A stretch of 64,000 bases of DNA, taken from Hofstenia miamia. Its lineage: Eukaryota > Xenacoelomorpha > Acoela. The notes under the pieces are model-generated. The model was not told the origin of the DNA, did no database searches, and saw only the letters and a program-made list of their open reading frames with translations. Location of the stretch: assembly GCA_004352715.1 (NCBI GenBank), contig SCFE01000023.1, forward strand, positions 2,030,372 to 2,094,371. Direction: 5' to 3'. This document shows, one piece after another, positions 21,941 through 34,454 of the stretch. The position numbers and the translations under genes were made by a program. Position 1 is the first letter of the stretch. Each line of letters begins with the position of its first letter.

Positions 21941-22120
21941 CTCTTCATGTTTAAGAATTATAAAAGCCCCATTACTTCGTGCCACCAGGGCTAAGAACTT
22001 GGGATTAACGGCTGAAAAATCACTTTCAAAAGCATTCCCAGTGACTGGCACCTCAAAGCAGTCTTCCTTCTTTCTTTCTTGGGCGTATACGTGACGAAAT
22101 TTGGACGATCTGATGAATGA
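21941..22120 (-). CDS. CORO1: Coronin exon: N terminus of the beta-propeller
   Basis: The acceptor TTATTTAG precedes 22120 and the donor GAG|GTACAC follows 21941. The 60 residues start SFIRSSKFRHVYAQERKKE and continue through SDFSAVNPKFLALVARSNGA to FIILKHEE. This is the coronin N-terminal signature 'SKFRHVfgq' followed by 'faVNPKFlA.......gaf.vl'. It is phase 0 at both ends. The start codon must lie in a short upstream exon, which I did not find. Oddly, the conserved arginine that follows the 'C[YF]E' motif in vertebrate CORO1 proteins (near residue 30 and reported as important for F-actin binding) has no counterpart here: the text reads CFEVPVTGN. Confidence 0.93.
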
Positions 22121-22222
22121 CTAAATAACAAACTTCATTTTTATAATATAACCAATATGCGCTTAGTATTACTATAATCAACATTAGACAAATTAATCAT
22201 TGTTTTCTTTATATTCCCAAAC

Positions 22223-23943
22223 CAAAGTTGGAATTGGGCTGATTTTTTAGGCCCTATCCCGGCCCAGCCCAATGCAGCTTAGGCCCAATCCCGGCCCGGC
22301 CCAATTCAAAATACCAATTATTCGGCCCAAGCTCAGCCCGGCCTAAATTATTTTTCCTTTATGCAACTGATAGTTTCTTTTGCCTCATAGAGGCCCATAA
22401 GCACTACATTATGAATTTGATTTGATAATTTGCCTAATGTGTTTATTAATGTGCACATCCGCTTAAGTCTGTCAACAGTAAGAATTCAATTCTGTTGAAA
22501 TTCAAATTGCATTGTTAACCTTAATACAATAAACGTGTTATACAGGGGCGTAGGCCTGGTGTTCAACGATTCCTGGAGCAGATGTGTGCCCCTTCTATAA
22601 ATGTCTGCATTTGCTACCAAATAGTATTGAGTACGAATTTTCACAAACGTTACCAATGAAGAAAAAACTTCTATTGTCTCAAATTTGTGCATAGATTACC
22701 CCTAAATCGTTTAAAATTTTTTTACTTTTTGTTGGTTTCTTCTTAAATTGTTAAGTGCTTTCATCTCACAAAATAATAAAATCTCAAAAATTAAAGTGCA
22801 CAACGTAAATAAGGTGCGCCTCTTCTTTTTATAAATTAAAGTGCTTATATGTTAATCTCTTACTTATACGTCTTTGGAATCATACAAAAATGTTGCCATG
22901 GATATTATTGTAACGTTAAGTGAGATAAATGGCGATTATTGGAATAAAAATATCTAACAAAAACTTATCAACATTTTAAATCTATTATAGCCCTGTGGAA
23001 TAACTTTTAAGAATAAAAAAGCACTTCTGAATTTCTGGATTGTTAACATCCAACTAAAAAATTTGCTTTTTAATAAAAAAATGGTTTGGCGCTCCATGTT
23101 TGCAAATATTATATTAGGATTTTCTGTTGTTCAAAATACAGCTGGAGCTTCACTAAAAAATATTGACAAGTTTTTACACAAATTTCATTTAAAATGTTAA
23201 TTGTTTTTACTAGTTCAATGGATGTAAAGTTTTAAGGGAAAAATACATTCCTGCATATCCAAGCAATATATCCCTTAAAATATAGGTAATAAATATAGAT
23301 AATATGTTTGCAACAAGCGCTAAACATAATCAGGTGGTCTGAATACCAGAAGATAAAAAATATTGGTATTTAGAGTCATTAGAGTCAGAGCAAATTTATT
23401 GCGCAATATGTGTATACAAGATCTACAAACTAACACATGACAAAAAATAAACATGAACAAATAACTACAAATTAATATGTACAATATATAATAATATAAT
23501 AATGTTTGAGTGGATGTTTGTGTAGGTGCTCAATGTTAGATGTATGTTTCGAATGCATGAAGTGTATTACCGTCCCCTAAGGTATACTGTTATAATAATA
23601 ATAATAATAACAATTTTTTTCTAAACTTTTTATAGTTTTTTTCTATTCGCGTTTCATTATCTAAATTATTCCACAATTTAATTGATATGTGATGAAAGCC
23701 ATTATAATTTTTATCTAAACTCAAAAATTTTTGCGATCGCTCATTTAATTTAATATAGTCATTAAGGAAAAGGAGAGATGTTTGTAGAGATTTGAATTTA
23801 AATAAGATAGATAGCATATGCATATGAATTTGATAGAAAGATAATATTTTATATTTATTACGATATACTGATGCTTCGTCATGCTTTTGTGCAAAGTTTA
23901 GAGTTTTTATACACCAATTAAATGTCTTTGATAGAAGCATACN

Positions 23944-23981
<38 letters not shown>

Positions 23982-24302
23982 TTTTTTTAAGTAATCATCT
24001 TTTACAAATTACATCAACTTACATCAGCACAAAGCAACTGTTTTCCGAAACCCTTTTTGCTTGTAGCAGACAAAATTTAGATGTTAGAAATATTGCACCA
24101 GCCAACAATGCTGATTAAACTTAAAGAGAATACTTTTTGTCATTTGCAAAGTAAGTTTTCAAATGAATTTTTCCCTGTTTTTCAAATACATTAGGCCCCG
24201 GCCCGCCCCAAATTGCAATGCCGAAAATCCGACCCAAGCCCAGTCCAAGCCCGGCCCGGCCCAGCTCAACCCAACTTTAGGCCCAGCCCAATTCCAACTC
24301 TG
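22223..24302. mobile_element. Non-autonomous hAT transposon (2080 bp) with 8-bp TSD
   Basis: The target duplication TCCCAAAC stands at 22215-22222 and 24303-24310. The inverted ends are CAAAGTTGGAATTGGGCTG (left) and, in reverse complement, CAGAGTTGGAATTGGGCTGG (right). Eight-base duplications and CAxAG ends are hAT features. Both ends carry GC-rich subterminal arrays of GGCCC/GGGCC motifs (22250-22345 and 24194-24290) that stand out sharply in this AT-rich DNA. No transposase is recognisable inside. A LINE 3' fragment (about 23381-23940) is nested in it. Confidence 0.9.
23381..23983 (-). pseudogene. LINE 3' end (family A, copy 1) nested in the hAT element
   Basis: The minus-strand frame 23590-23940 reads KTFNWCIKTLNFAQKHDEAS ... 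KLWNNLDNETRIEKNYKKFR, the C-terminal end of a LINE ORF2 protein ('lWN.L......K.FK'). The 3' UTR end (GCAATAAATTTGCTCTGACT at about 23400-23381, minus strand) is shared with the copies at 25111 and 34271. The other side is an (AAT)n tract with an unresolved base at 23943. Confidence 0.7.
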
Positions 24303-25110
24303 TCCCAAACAGATTGCGTAACTTTTGCGTTACGAATAGCTTCCTAAACATGTAATTGTAAACATCACCCCTTATTTACGTGAATGTATTCTGGTGTTTA
24401 ACAGAGTTGAATCTCGGGAGATGTTGTGTGACAGTCTCACAAAGAATACCAACATGAGTTTGCAGTTGTTGATTTCTCATTTGAAGTCAATGGGAAAAGA
24501 ACAGACAAGGATTGTGCTATGCATTCATAAGAAGGTGAAACACAATTAGTTAACACGCAACCTGCTGCATTAATTAGATGTGAATTTATTGTTTTATTGT
24601 AATGTCAGAAATGTAATAAAAGTTATAGTAAACGCATGGTTTATCTATTGTTAATTGTCTTCAACATAGTTATTAAAATTAAACAATAGAGAACCGTGTG
24701 CCTTTAGATTAAAACAGGAAGTGTTTGACAAGTAATATACCGTTGCTAGACAACTAAATATGTTGAATTGCGAGGGGTCAAGATTTATAGGGCAAATCAG
24801 CTCAACACAATTTAATGAATAGCAATATTCATTACCATGGAACCGATCTCAAACTATCAACAAGTTGTTTCCTTAGAACCTTAACTAATAATGAAAAGCC
24901 AAATAAACAGATCACAAATAATATATTGAAACAAGATGGTTGCAGCAGTGCATTATCATAATGCAATATAAACATGATGTTAATAATTTGCCAATGGCCT
25001 TATAGATATCATTGCTTAGAAATGCATTATACGGGAACAAGTTTGATGTTCAAAGACCCTGCCAATTTTCATATAATATAATACCTAACTTCTTTTCATA
25101 AAACTATTAT
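24303..25110. other. No gene recognised
   Basis: AT-rich single-copy-looking sequence next to the hAT element. I see no supported exon. Confidence 0.4.
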
Positions 25111-25845
25111 ATAAGAGTCAAAGCAAATTTATTGCTTAAATGTATATAAAAACTATAAACTAACACATGACAAATATATTTACAAAACTAATTAAATATA
25201 CAATATTAATTAAAGGGCAGTTTTAAAAGTAATTTGACCATGCGTTGAGTTTATTATCTATGCCCAATAATGTTTGCCTATTTAATAAAAATTGTTTTTT
25301 TTCTTGAAGTGTTTATAGTTTTTCTCACATTTTATATCAATACTTAAATCATTCCATAAGATTGAACATTTAAAAGAAAATGAATCTTGACGATTATTGA
25401 TGCTAAAAAGTGTTTTATTTCTTTTATTGATTTTGATGTAATTATTAAGAAAACTTAATGAACTTAATTCATGAATAAATTTGTGAATCATACATAAAGA
25501 TTGATACTGAATAAAGTAATTCGGGGCCAAAATGTTATATGATGATCTTAATTGCGTTATGGATTCATATTTTTTAATATAATTAAGTGTTCTAAATGCC
25601 CAGTTAAACATTTTTGCTAATGATGAACGTTTTTGCGATGTGAGATTGTGAAAAAGAAATGCACAGTAATTAAATTGACTTAAGACAAATGAATGAATTA
25701 GTTCTACATTCGATGATTTTCCTACATGGCGCAAATGGTACAAATATTTTATTCCACATGTCATCTTTTTTAATTTGTGGGAGAATAAAGATTGATACTG
25801 AATAAAGTAATGAAAAAAAATTTCACAAAATGCATAACTTTCCAT
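25111..25845 (-). pseudogene. LINE 3' end (family A, copy 2)
   Basis: The minus-strand frame 25282-25845 contains SNVELIHSFVLSQFNYCAFL, then KMFNWAFRTLNYIKKYES, and SILWNDLSIDIKCEKNYKHF. The 'vlSqfnYc...' block is the end of the LINE thumb, and 'lWNdLs.....K.fK' is the ORF2 tail. The frame is open for 187 codons but lacks the RT core, so it is 5'-truncated. The 3' UTR end matches the copies at 23381 and 34271. Confidence 0.75.
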
Positions 25846-26930
25846 ATTTATATAATATTAATGCTTGCTTAATTTACTACTACTATAGTTTTGTGGGAAA
25901 AAAAACATTTGGTTATTAATCCAAAATGTCATATGGGATTTGGTTCGATTTTCGGTCCACTTTAATCTTCTCGCTTTCATGCTGTGGCATTAAAACTACG
26001 GGTACACGGCCTAAGCCCCCCATTTTTTTGAAAAAAACACAATTTTTGACATGATTTAGAATATTGTATCGTTTAAAAAACTTTGAGATTATTATGTTTA
26101 GTAACTCACAAATTAGATTTGACGGCAAAAAGCTATTGGAAATCTACGTCAATGCTTACAATAAATACACATGCTTCATTTATTTTTTCCGACGAAATAC
26201 AAACTATTGGTTGCAAAATGAAATTTTCAGTAAATATTGGAAAAACAAAACCTTAGTTCTTATCACATCAAGCCAATGTACAACGTTCTTTCATAATTTG
26301 AAAGCACCTGCATATAAGCAGAGTTGCATATGAAAATAGAAATTTCCATTCCATTCCAATTTCAGATAATGGAAATGGAAATTATTTTATGGAATGTCAA
26401 TTGAGTAGAAATTTATGGAAGCTTTTCAAAAAATACATTCTCAACGGTTTGGAATTCTTCAAAGCACCCTGATTATACCCAAAAATAAATAAAATTTTTA
26501 AGAACAGTAACAAAAATATAATTGATTTGAATCATACAGGGCAGAGCGAATATAATTGTTATTGGTTAAATAATGGCATCAATACACTGGTATGGCTAAA
26601 TAAATTCTTGTTTCAGTGTGTAAATAAGCAAATTGTGGCCCATGGCTTCAGATATCTTAAATACTAGACTCTTTTGCGACATCTAAAATTTGCTTTAAAT
26701 TCGGGTTCCAATACAGCATGTGCTCATATACATATTTTTAACATTTAATAATACCGCAACTAATAGAATTATCTACAGAAAATTTGTGATGCATGTAAGT
26801 TTGATACATGAATGTGTGCATATACCATTGCGATGATGTATGAATTAAAATTATTTAATTTTAATTCGACTTTGGACATGACTGCAACTGAAATAATGAC
26901 TAGACATGAAATTGAAGTAGCCTTGGCTGA
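25846..26930. other. No gene recognised
   Basis: AT-rich. The frames 25916-26128 and 26064-26333 have no recognisable features. Confidence 0.4.
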
Positions 26931-27196
26931 GGCAGGATCAAAGACATAATAAAATTATATGATTTGTATCTTAGCAGTTTCAGCCAAACTAATTATTGCA
27001 CGTGTCTGAAATGATTTATGATCTCTGTTCATTGCATAGTTCATTTGAAGAACCACTAGANGCTGAGGCGAGGATCAAAGACATTATAAAATTATATTAT
27101 TTGTACATTAGCAGTTTCAGCCAAACTAATTATTGCACGTGTCTGAAATGATTTATGATCTCTGTTCATTGCATAGTTCATTTGAAGAACCACTAG
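26931..27196. repeat. Imperfect tandem copy across a single N (27061)
   Basis: About 130 bases before the N (GATCAAAGACATAATAAAAT ... AACCACTAGA) recur directly after it with a few substitutions and one indel. A one-base N between two near-identical copies points to joined allelic contig ends. Confidence 0.8.
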
Positions 27197-28260
27197 AAGA
27201 TTTCTACCGGACCACACTGATCTCAAATTTATGGGAATGGGATCAAATATCAATATCCTGAAGCCACAGATTTCAGAATGTTATTCCAAATTTTTCCAAT
27301 ATTGATCAAAATAGAAGTCATGCTGTGTAACCAATAGGACTATTGGACCAGAAGATTTTATAGGATTGGAATTGATACGAATCCAATTGGACTAAATCAG
27401 ATGGTAGACAGTAAAATTCTGCTTCCGCAGAACCGAAACCGTTAGCTCTAAGAGTTATGGAAAGTTGCGGAAATTAACGGAAAATTATGGGAATGTTTTT
27501 AAAATAGTTTTAGAAATGGAATGGAAATCGAAGATAATTGCAATTCCATATGCAGGCGTTTGCATAGGCCTATGAACATGTGGACTAACTGAAAATATCT
27601 GTAGCGCCTGGTTTTATTAAAAACCAAATTTGAACCAAAATATAAGGAATTTTTGCTTTGCAAATTGTTGCTGCATATGCACGAATGAAATGGCGAAAAT
27701 TTTTACAAAATTGCATTATAGTACACAGTACCTGATGTACTTAAAAAAATTAAATATTTTTATGAAAACTACAATTTCTTGAAATTAATTCAAATTATCT
27801 TTATATTTAAGTCTCAGATAATCATGATTTTTGAATCCCATGGTATTATAAGTAAACCTTAAATATGTCATTCTTCCAAAATAAACCTCTTAAGCCATAT
27901 TGAAGAACACCCTGCGCAAAGTGAGATATAATAGCCCCCACCTTTGTAGAAATCATCATAGATTTAATAAAATATTATTGTCTGATTATGATTGATAATG
28001 ATTAAGGAATTCCATACACATTAACTTGTCCAAAATTACTATTTAGTATTTTTCGAAAAGTTTAAAATGTTGGAGTTTAGTAACAATCTTCTTGCATGAT
28101 TATACTTTTTTCCCAGTTAAGTGCCAGTCACAGTTCTCCTGTAATGTCCAAATCTCATGAGACGAGCCTATCTTGTGTTTGCAAAAACTTAAGAGGTATT
28201 TGATTGAGACAACTTACCAGAATAAGAAAAGACAATAAGAAAATTAATTATATTCCAAGT
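27197..28260. other. No gene recognised
   Basis: AT-rich. Nothing supported. Confidence 0.4.
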
Positions 28261-28465
28261 TTAAGAATGGGTTGGGTAAATACACCAGTCAAAGTTATCT
28301 CATTTCTTTTGGAAAATATTGCAAATATTTAGCGGTATGTCTTAGAAAATATTTAGTGTTAAATTTAATATTTGTTTGATTTTCCATTATTATTCAAACA
28401 GCGAATGGAGCACTTTTTTTATAGTTGAGAGAATACATTTAGTCTAAACACTATAATCTGCGTAA
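28261..28465. repeat. Dispersed repeat, copy 1
   Basis: The segment from CACCAGTCAAAGTTATCTCA to CACTATAATCTG recurs at about 33008-33150 with a central deletion and scattered changes. It is a decayed interspersed repeat of unknown class. Confidence 0.65.
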
Positions 28466-29528
28466 CATTCATAAATTATATTAATATTTTATATTATTTA
28501 AAGTATATACATGGGTTGGATCATCTTAATATGCATTAATTACAGCTTTACTTAGATAGTCCGTATTTTAACTACTTTTTCATTTAACTAAACATGAAGT
28601 TGTAAATAATTGTAAAAACCTTTGGTAAAATGGCCAAATGTTACCAATTTTGAAAATTAGATTAAACTGTTTATGTACATGTTTGCTACTAGTACTTTTA
28701 ATTGCTGTATTTACTTCAATAGTTTATATATGAAATATAATATGTGACGATTTGTGAATATCTATGAAATAAATTCAATTTTTCTATAGATTAAGGCAGA
28801 CATCTGAATAATTTGCGTTGCTTATCAAAAGAAACAAGACGTTTTGTTTTCGCATTATGCAGTTACTTAAAGATTAAAGGGAAAATATATTAATGAACAA
28901 CAGCTATACATTTAAAAATTGTATTTGATGTTTCCCAGGAACTCTCTTAATTGAAAAGCAGTTTCAAGAAATTGAAGCAAATTCTTAGTATTGTAGAAAA
29001 GCCTTGAGTACCCATATATTCAATAAAACACATACCATTGTTAAAAGTAAATAGGAAATCAAACTGTTTACATGAAAATATTAAGTAAACAATATTCAAC
29101 ATGAAGTAACTTGAGCAAAAAGCGTGCGAAGTACAACAAAACTTTAATCAAAGTAGAATTTAAATTGTTATGACTAATTAAATCATATTTTTATATTGGT
29201 TCTTCTAATTTTAATACCCAATATAGTTTGAGGGTAAATTCTAGCAAATTGTATCTACACAAATTTTACTACAATAAATTAAAAATAATTTTCTAGGCCT
29301 CTAAATTGGCAAATAAGAATTTGAAAAAGGAATTCATCATAAATACTAGAAATCAATCAATCAAGAAATCATGAAACGTAATCAGAATCACTGTAAGATT
29401 TGCGCAGACACTGAGCTGTGGAGTACGAAATTAATTTCGTCTGCCCTCTCCGATTGCTTTTTTAGTTTCCACTTAGATTATGGTTATATGCTTATGGCCA
29501 GATTCTGAAAAAATGTATATTAATTAGT
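28466..29528. other. No gene recognised
   Basis: AT-rich, with stops in all frames. Confidence 0.4.
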
Positions 29529-29772
29529 CAGAAGTGGCGTACGCAAATGGGGACATTGTAAAATGACCCCCTTCAAGTTCTTAAAAGTGATTTTAATAAC
29601 TAACCAAATCAAAAAATTGTCATTAAAATAAATAAAAAATTTAAAGTCTAAGACCGTGAAATACATTTTTAGGGCCTCTATTCTCAATATTATCAAAAAT
29701 TTTTCCGTGTCTGACCGATTTTTGGTCATGGCTAAGATGTCCCCTCTGCCAGAAATACCTGCGTATGCCACT
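29529..29772. mobile_element. Short MITE with inverted ends
   Basis: The left end reads CAGAAGTGGCGTACGC and the right end, in reverse complement, CAGTGGCATACGC. The interior has no coding capacity. A related GGGGCGTACGCAGGATTT end occurs at about 41258. I could not find a convincing target duplication. Confidence 0.5.
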
Positions 29773-30079
29773 GTTTCTCAGTATTATATTAAATGGTATT
29801 ATTTAGGGAAGATTTTTATCAAGAGTCTTTAGGAGAGAATAGATATCCTCCAAAATTTGAGAATGCTGCTTTAAAAATATTTTACATTTTGCAAATCAGA
29901 TACAGTTTCTTTGTTTCATTATGAGCTGTTTACAGTTAGAAGCTTAAATAGCAGGCACAATAATTTTTAATCAAAGTAGTAAACGGATAAACCCAACCTA
30001 CAAAGAGCAAAAGATATACCAGAAGCTCGATAATCAAGTGCTCAGATAAAATCCCTTTTCAGATAAAAATACTGAATAT
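29773..30079. other. No gene recognised
   Basis: AT-rich spacer between two MITE-like elements. Confidence 0.4.
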
Positions 30080-30086
30080 CTAGGAT

Positions 30087-30620
30087 CATAGACTTCTAAA
30101 TAGGAGATGGACATGAAACTAATTTGCATGGATGACAAGTGGGGTCCACTTAGTAAAAATCAATAAATTATCAATATAACTCAAATATATATTGGAAATG
30201 TTTATACATGTATTTTCCATTTTACAAAACATAAATTTCAACTGAATGTATAAAATTTGCAAAATAATACAAAATTATAGTTCAAAGAACAAAAAATAAC
30301 ACACAAAAAAGTCAAATCTCAGGATTGAATTTTCTCAGTTTTCTCTTAGTNACAAGTGGGGTCCACTTAGTAAAAATCAATAAATTATCAATATAACTCA
30401 AATATATACTGGAAATGTTTATACATGAATTTTCTATTTTACAAAACATAAATTTCAACTGAATGTATAAAATTTGCAAAATAATACAAAATTACATAAT
30501 TACTCATGCAAAGGGAATTAGGCGCAATGTAGAGAAGCGATGCAAAAAGCCCCCCACTTGTCATTCGTTACGTAATGTTTGTTTGTGGTTTCACGTCCAT
30601 CTCCTATTTAGAAGTCTATG
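30087..30620. mobile_element. TIR element with 7-bp target duplication
   Basis: The direct repeat CTAGGAT flanks both ends (30080-30086 and 30621-30627). The inverted ends begin CATAGACTTCTAAATAGGAG and extend about 32 bases, with further matching text (GATGACAAGTGGGG) inside. There is no coding frame. The interior is itself duplicated across a single N at 30351 (30135 onward against 30352 onward), probably an allelic join, so the real element may be nearer 320 bp. Confidence 0.75.
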
Positions 30621-30627
30621 CTAGGAT

Positions 30628-32634
30628 TTAAGCATAGCATTTAATTGACTTTAAGAATTTATTGGCGCAATATTTTTTGTAGGGCTTTCTTTATCTTTTC
30701 TTGCATGTTTCGGATTTAGCTTTTCTAAAAATTTCGCAATATAACTCAAATCATTAATTGAATTTTCTACATGGGAATGGTTACTTGCAAAATATTTGTG
30801 GTGTCAGTCTGGTTGTGGTACACAATCTTAACAATTCGTCACTTTGTTGTTAATGCTCGTCCATGACTTTCCTTATATTTTAAAACCACTTTTTTGAACT
30901 GAAATCTAACTATAAATTTTTAATTCAAAAGGAAATATTTCATTTGGATTTATGAAAGTGGATTCCTTTACAGAAAATATTAATATAATGAAACAGCACG
31001 TGCTTTTAGATTGCAAAAAAATCTATAATTAATATTTCTACTTAAACTAAACTGCCTATGCTATTAGTATATGTAAAATGAAATATTTAATACGAAAAAA
31101 CCTAAAAAACAAAAAATTTATTTCCGAATAAATCAAAGCACCTTATATCTACTGATGGATTTCTCTAAGAACAAAAAAAATCAATTTGTTTTTTTATGTT
31201 ATTATAATGCAATTTATGTCACTTTAACCAGATGCAATGTAAATATTTTTCGTGATTAGCTGAAAGCATGAGATTATTCTCGCCTATGGAAACGATGCTG
31301 CTCCATATTACAGACAGATGCCCGATATTATTGTATACATGTGTGCTATTGTGTATGTCAATTAGCGTTCATTCCTCGTTTCAATGGAGATCTATAGCTG
31401 GAATATATCCAGTGTTGACCATCTGAATCATACTCCCATCTGATGAGATGGGATGGGACAACACACATTTGTATTTGCCATGGTAGTCGATGCTTGATAT
31501 TGCAAAATTAATTTATAGTTAAAGTTGTCAATAAAATTCGTCGCTTTGCATGTCTCTTTGTAGATGTATTATTTTCTAATAAAGACTTAACAATAAACTT
31601 TCATAAATTTAACAATTTATACGAACTGTATTCCATGTTAATATTGTAATGGAAATCTCTTGGGATTTTCATGGGATGGGATAAGACAGAAAAGTATGAA
31701 CAACCCTGATCATATCAATCAAATGTGAGTGCAGATTGTAGACCAATGCAGATGCTCACTCTTAATGTATTAATGTAATACGAATAATCCCATTTGCTAT
31801 TAGTTAACCCCCCTTGGTAAAGATATCCAAATGAAGCCCTGCCGTAGGATTCAGAAATAATTGAATTCCATTAGTAACTCTGCCCACATTCCAAATTTGT
31901 AAAATTTTCATCAATGAATCTAGCCACCTTCAAATGCAAATCAATTTTCAATTTTAAGCAAGTGTTTGATTAATTGAAATTTTTCTCAGCAGTTTAACAA
32001 AATATTTCTGTCACTGCATAATGGATAGACTGTTAAACAATTTAAAGTTGTAAAATTACGTGTTTCTAAGAAAATTTCTTAAAACATATCAACCAGACCA
32101 TTGCATTTTGAGAAGTGCTGGCCTTTTGGAACTGCTGGCAAATTTACTGGAATTGCCCCAATAGTATATTTAACCCTGCAAGGCCCAAGCACAGAAAACA
32201 TATTTTAAGAATATTTTTTGTTCTTCCTACATCTGTGGACCATAGAAATGACATTCCATCTTTGAATTGAGCATGTAGATATTTCAAATCCAAGCAATTG
32301 ATTTATGGACAGTTGCAAAATTTTTAGTAAACTTTAAAACAGCTAAATGAGCTCTTACCAATTTTTTTATTCAATTTTAATGGATAGGAAGTCTTTTTTT
32401 ATCATCTGCATTTGAGATAATTGTATTTTCCGAAGATGTATTTGAGTACACCTTGCATCTACAGCTCATCTATAACATAATTCATCAAAAATTTTAAGCA
32501 ATTAATGTTGTGTTGATATATAATTGATAAGATCCCTTTTTAAAAGATATGAAAATTAACATTGCATGAAATTATTAGGTAGCAACAGACTTAAATTGTT
32601 CAAAATGATTGTGTTCTTGACTTGATAGTTTTAA
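30628..32634. other. No gene recognised
   Basis: About 2 kb of AT-rich sequence without a supported gene or clear repeat boundaries. Confidence 0.4.
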
Positions 32635-33185
32635 GTGCTTGTTTCTAATTTGAATCATAGAGAAATATTTCCAAAATGCCGTTCGGAGTTAATGTATATC
32701 TATGCTGAAACAAAGTATTCAGCAATAAGACAGCAGAGTATTGGATATACAATGAGCCCAAAACGAGCCGTTTTTAAGCAACCCAAATTTATAGTGCTGC
32801 TTGATAATTTGATTATGCAGATTTTTCTTAATTTTTCATTCAATGTTCCTTACTTATAATCGTATTTTAGAAATGTTTATTAAATAATAGGAAGAGCACT
32901 TGAAAAAAGTCTGAGAGCACAATATTTTTAAAAAAAATACCGAGCTGAAACGAGCCTCATTGAAAGATTTAAATGAGCCGAGCTTAGAAATTACGGCTCG
33001 TTGACAAGTCTAATACACTAGTCAAAGCTACCTCATTTCTTGAAGTATTTAAATTTAATATTTGTTTGATTTTCCATTACTATTCAAGCTGCACAAGAGG
33101 TCTTATTCATAGTTGAGAGAATACATTTAGTCTAAACACTATAATCTGAATGCTGCGAAAAAGTATTCATCAATAAGACAGCATT
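32635..33185. repeat. Nested repeat with GAGCC motifs and dispersed repeat copy 2
   Basis: GAGCC/GGCTC motifs cluster at 32754-32775 and 32940-33005, resembling hAT subterminal repeats. The phrase AGTATTCA(G/T)CAATAAGACAGCA occurs on both sides (about 32717 and 33164), as if an element had inserted into and split an older sequence. Copy 2 of the repeat seen at 28261 lies at 33008-33150. Ends and class are not resolved. Confidence 0.5.
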
Positions 33186-33984
33186 CAATTTTGCCTTTCT
33201 CGAGGACACGTGTCTCAATGTGTTGACTGATTTAAATATTATGGCTAAAATAAGTTTGTTAATTCAATGGATAACATTATGTTGGTAAGGACAAAATTAG
33301 TGTGTCGTTAAAGATGCAGCTTGGTACATGCTGCATCGTTGTAACTCAAAAACACAGGGGATTCGAGGATTCGAACTTTGACCTCATGAAATTGATATAA
33401 TGTACCAAATAACCCATTTTTTGCATGCTCTTATTGTTTGGGTCTAAGTTTTTCTTAGGGATTTATTTCAACACTACAACGCTATATTTAAAAAACAAAA
33501 ACACCATCTTTATATCAATTTTATGATATCTTTCCGATTTCTTATATGAAATGGGATTGATTAATAAATTTTGATTTGATTGACTTATGTTAAACCAAAG
33601 TTATTACAAATATGCATGAACCTTACTGAACATTAGGGTGTGACAAAGAAAATAGAATTACTAAGTGCTCCATAAGAAATTGTTTGATATGGAAAGGCAC
33701 TAGAGACAAGTACAACCCTACAGAAATGCTACACATCACACATTTTTTAAAAAATAATCTCTATAAATGGCTCGTTTTATGAAGGTATTTATATGAAAAT
33801 ATTTTTTTGCGGTAATCAGACATATAATTGCTACTACATGACTGATAGACATTTCCTGAGTTTTCCAAAGTACAGAAACATTTTTTCAAGTTTTGATACT
33901 GCAAATGTTGACCCGTGGACTTATATACAATCCAAATACTCTTACATAAAATATCGATCCATTTTTAAGCAAAATACTCCGGCA
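33186..33984. other. No gene recognised
   Basis: The plus-strand frame 33793-34008 has no recognisable domain. Confidence 0.4.
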
Positions 33985-34270
33985 TTGGTATTTTTCGGTA
34001 AACTGTAAATTAAATTTCTTTTGTAGGATTTTTTTCTAACATTGTTATTAATGGAATAACTTTAAACGGAAATATAAACAATTCTTGACTTAGTTCAATC
34101 AATACACACTTACTTATTAGTTCATTAGTTTCAGTAAAGTTTTATATTTGAATAAAGATGTATAAATTAGAAGGAAATTAATATAAATTACATTTTTAAG
34201 GATTACTCAGTAATATGTAATATATTTATCTTTTCATGGTCACGTATCCAACACTGTATATAATATAGTA
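33985..34270. repeat. Inverted copy of coronin intron sequence
   Basis: About 260 bases here are the reverse complement, with modest divergence, of 36885-37145, which lies in the intron between two coronin WD40 exons. Shared text includes GATTGAACTAAGTCAAGAAT and TTAAAGTTATTCCATTAATA (read on the minus strand here). The flanks differ on both sides, so it could be a dispersed repeat or the edge of a duplicated locus. Confidence 0.8.
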
Positions 34271-34454
34271 TATAGTCAAGCAAACTTATTGCTAAAATAA
34301 ACAAACAAACAAATACTACAAACTACTATACATGTATATTTACAAAATTAAAAATATGCACACTTACTTAAAGGGCGCAAATTTCAAATGTCAAATGAAA
34401 TCTGTCCATGCGCTTAATTTGTTTGATATTCCTAATAGAGATTGTTTGGATATA
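34271..34454 (-). pseudogene. LINE 3' UTR (family A, copy 3), cut by gap
   Basis: The sequence TATAGTCAAGCAAACTTATT and the following ATACTACAAACTA...TACATGTATATTTACAAAA matches the 3' ends at 25111 and 23381. The ORF2 tail would lie in the gap that follows. Confidence 0.65.

Noticed and set aside
22250-24290. CpG-island or ribosomal spacer interpretation of the GGCCC-rich blocks
   Set aside because: They are the subterminal parts of a hAT element with exact target duplications.
33350-33385. tRNA-like ATTCGAGGATTCGAAC motif
   Set aside because: No A box or cloverleaf around it; the match to a T loop alone is too short.
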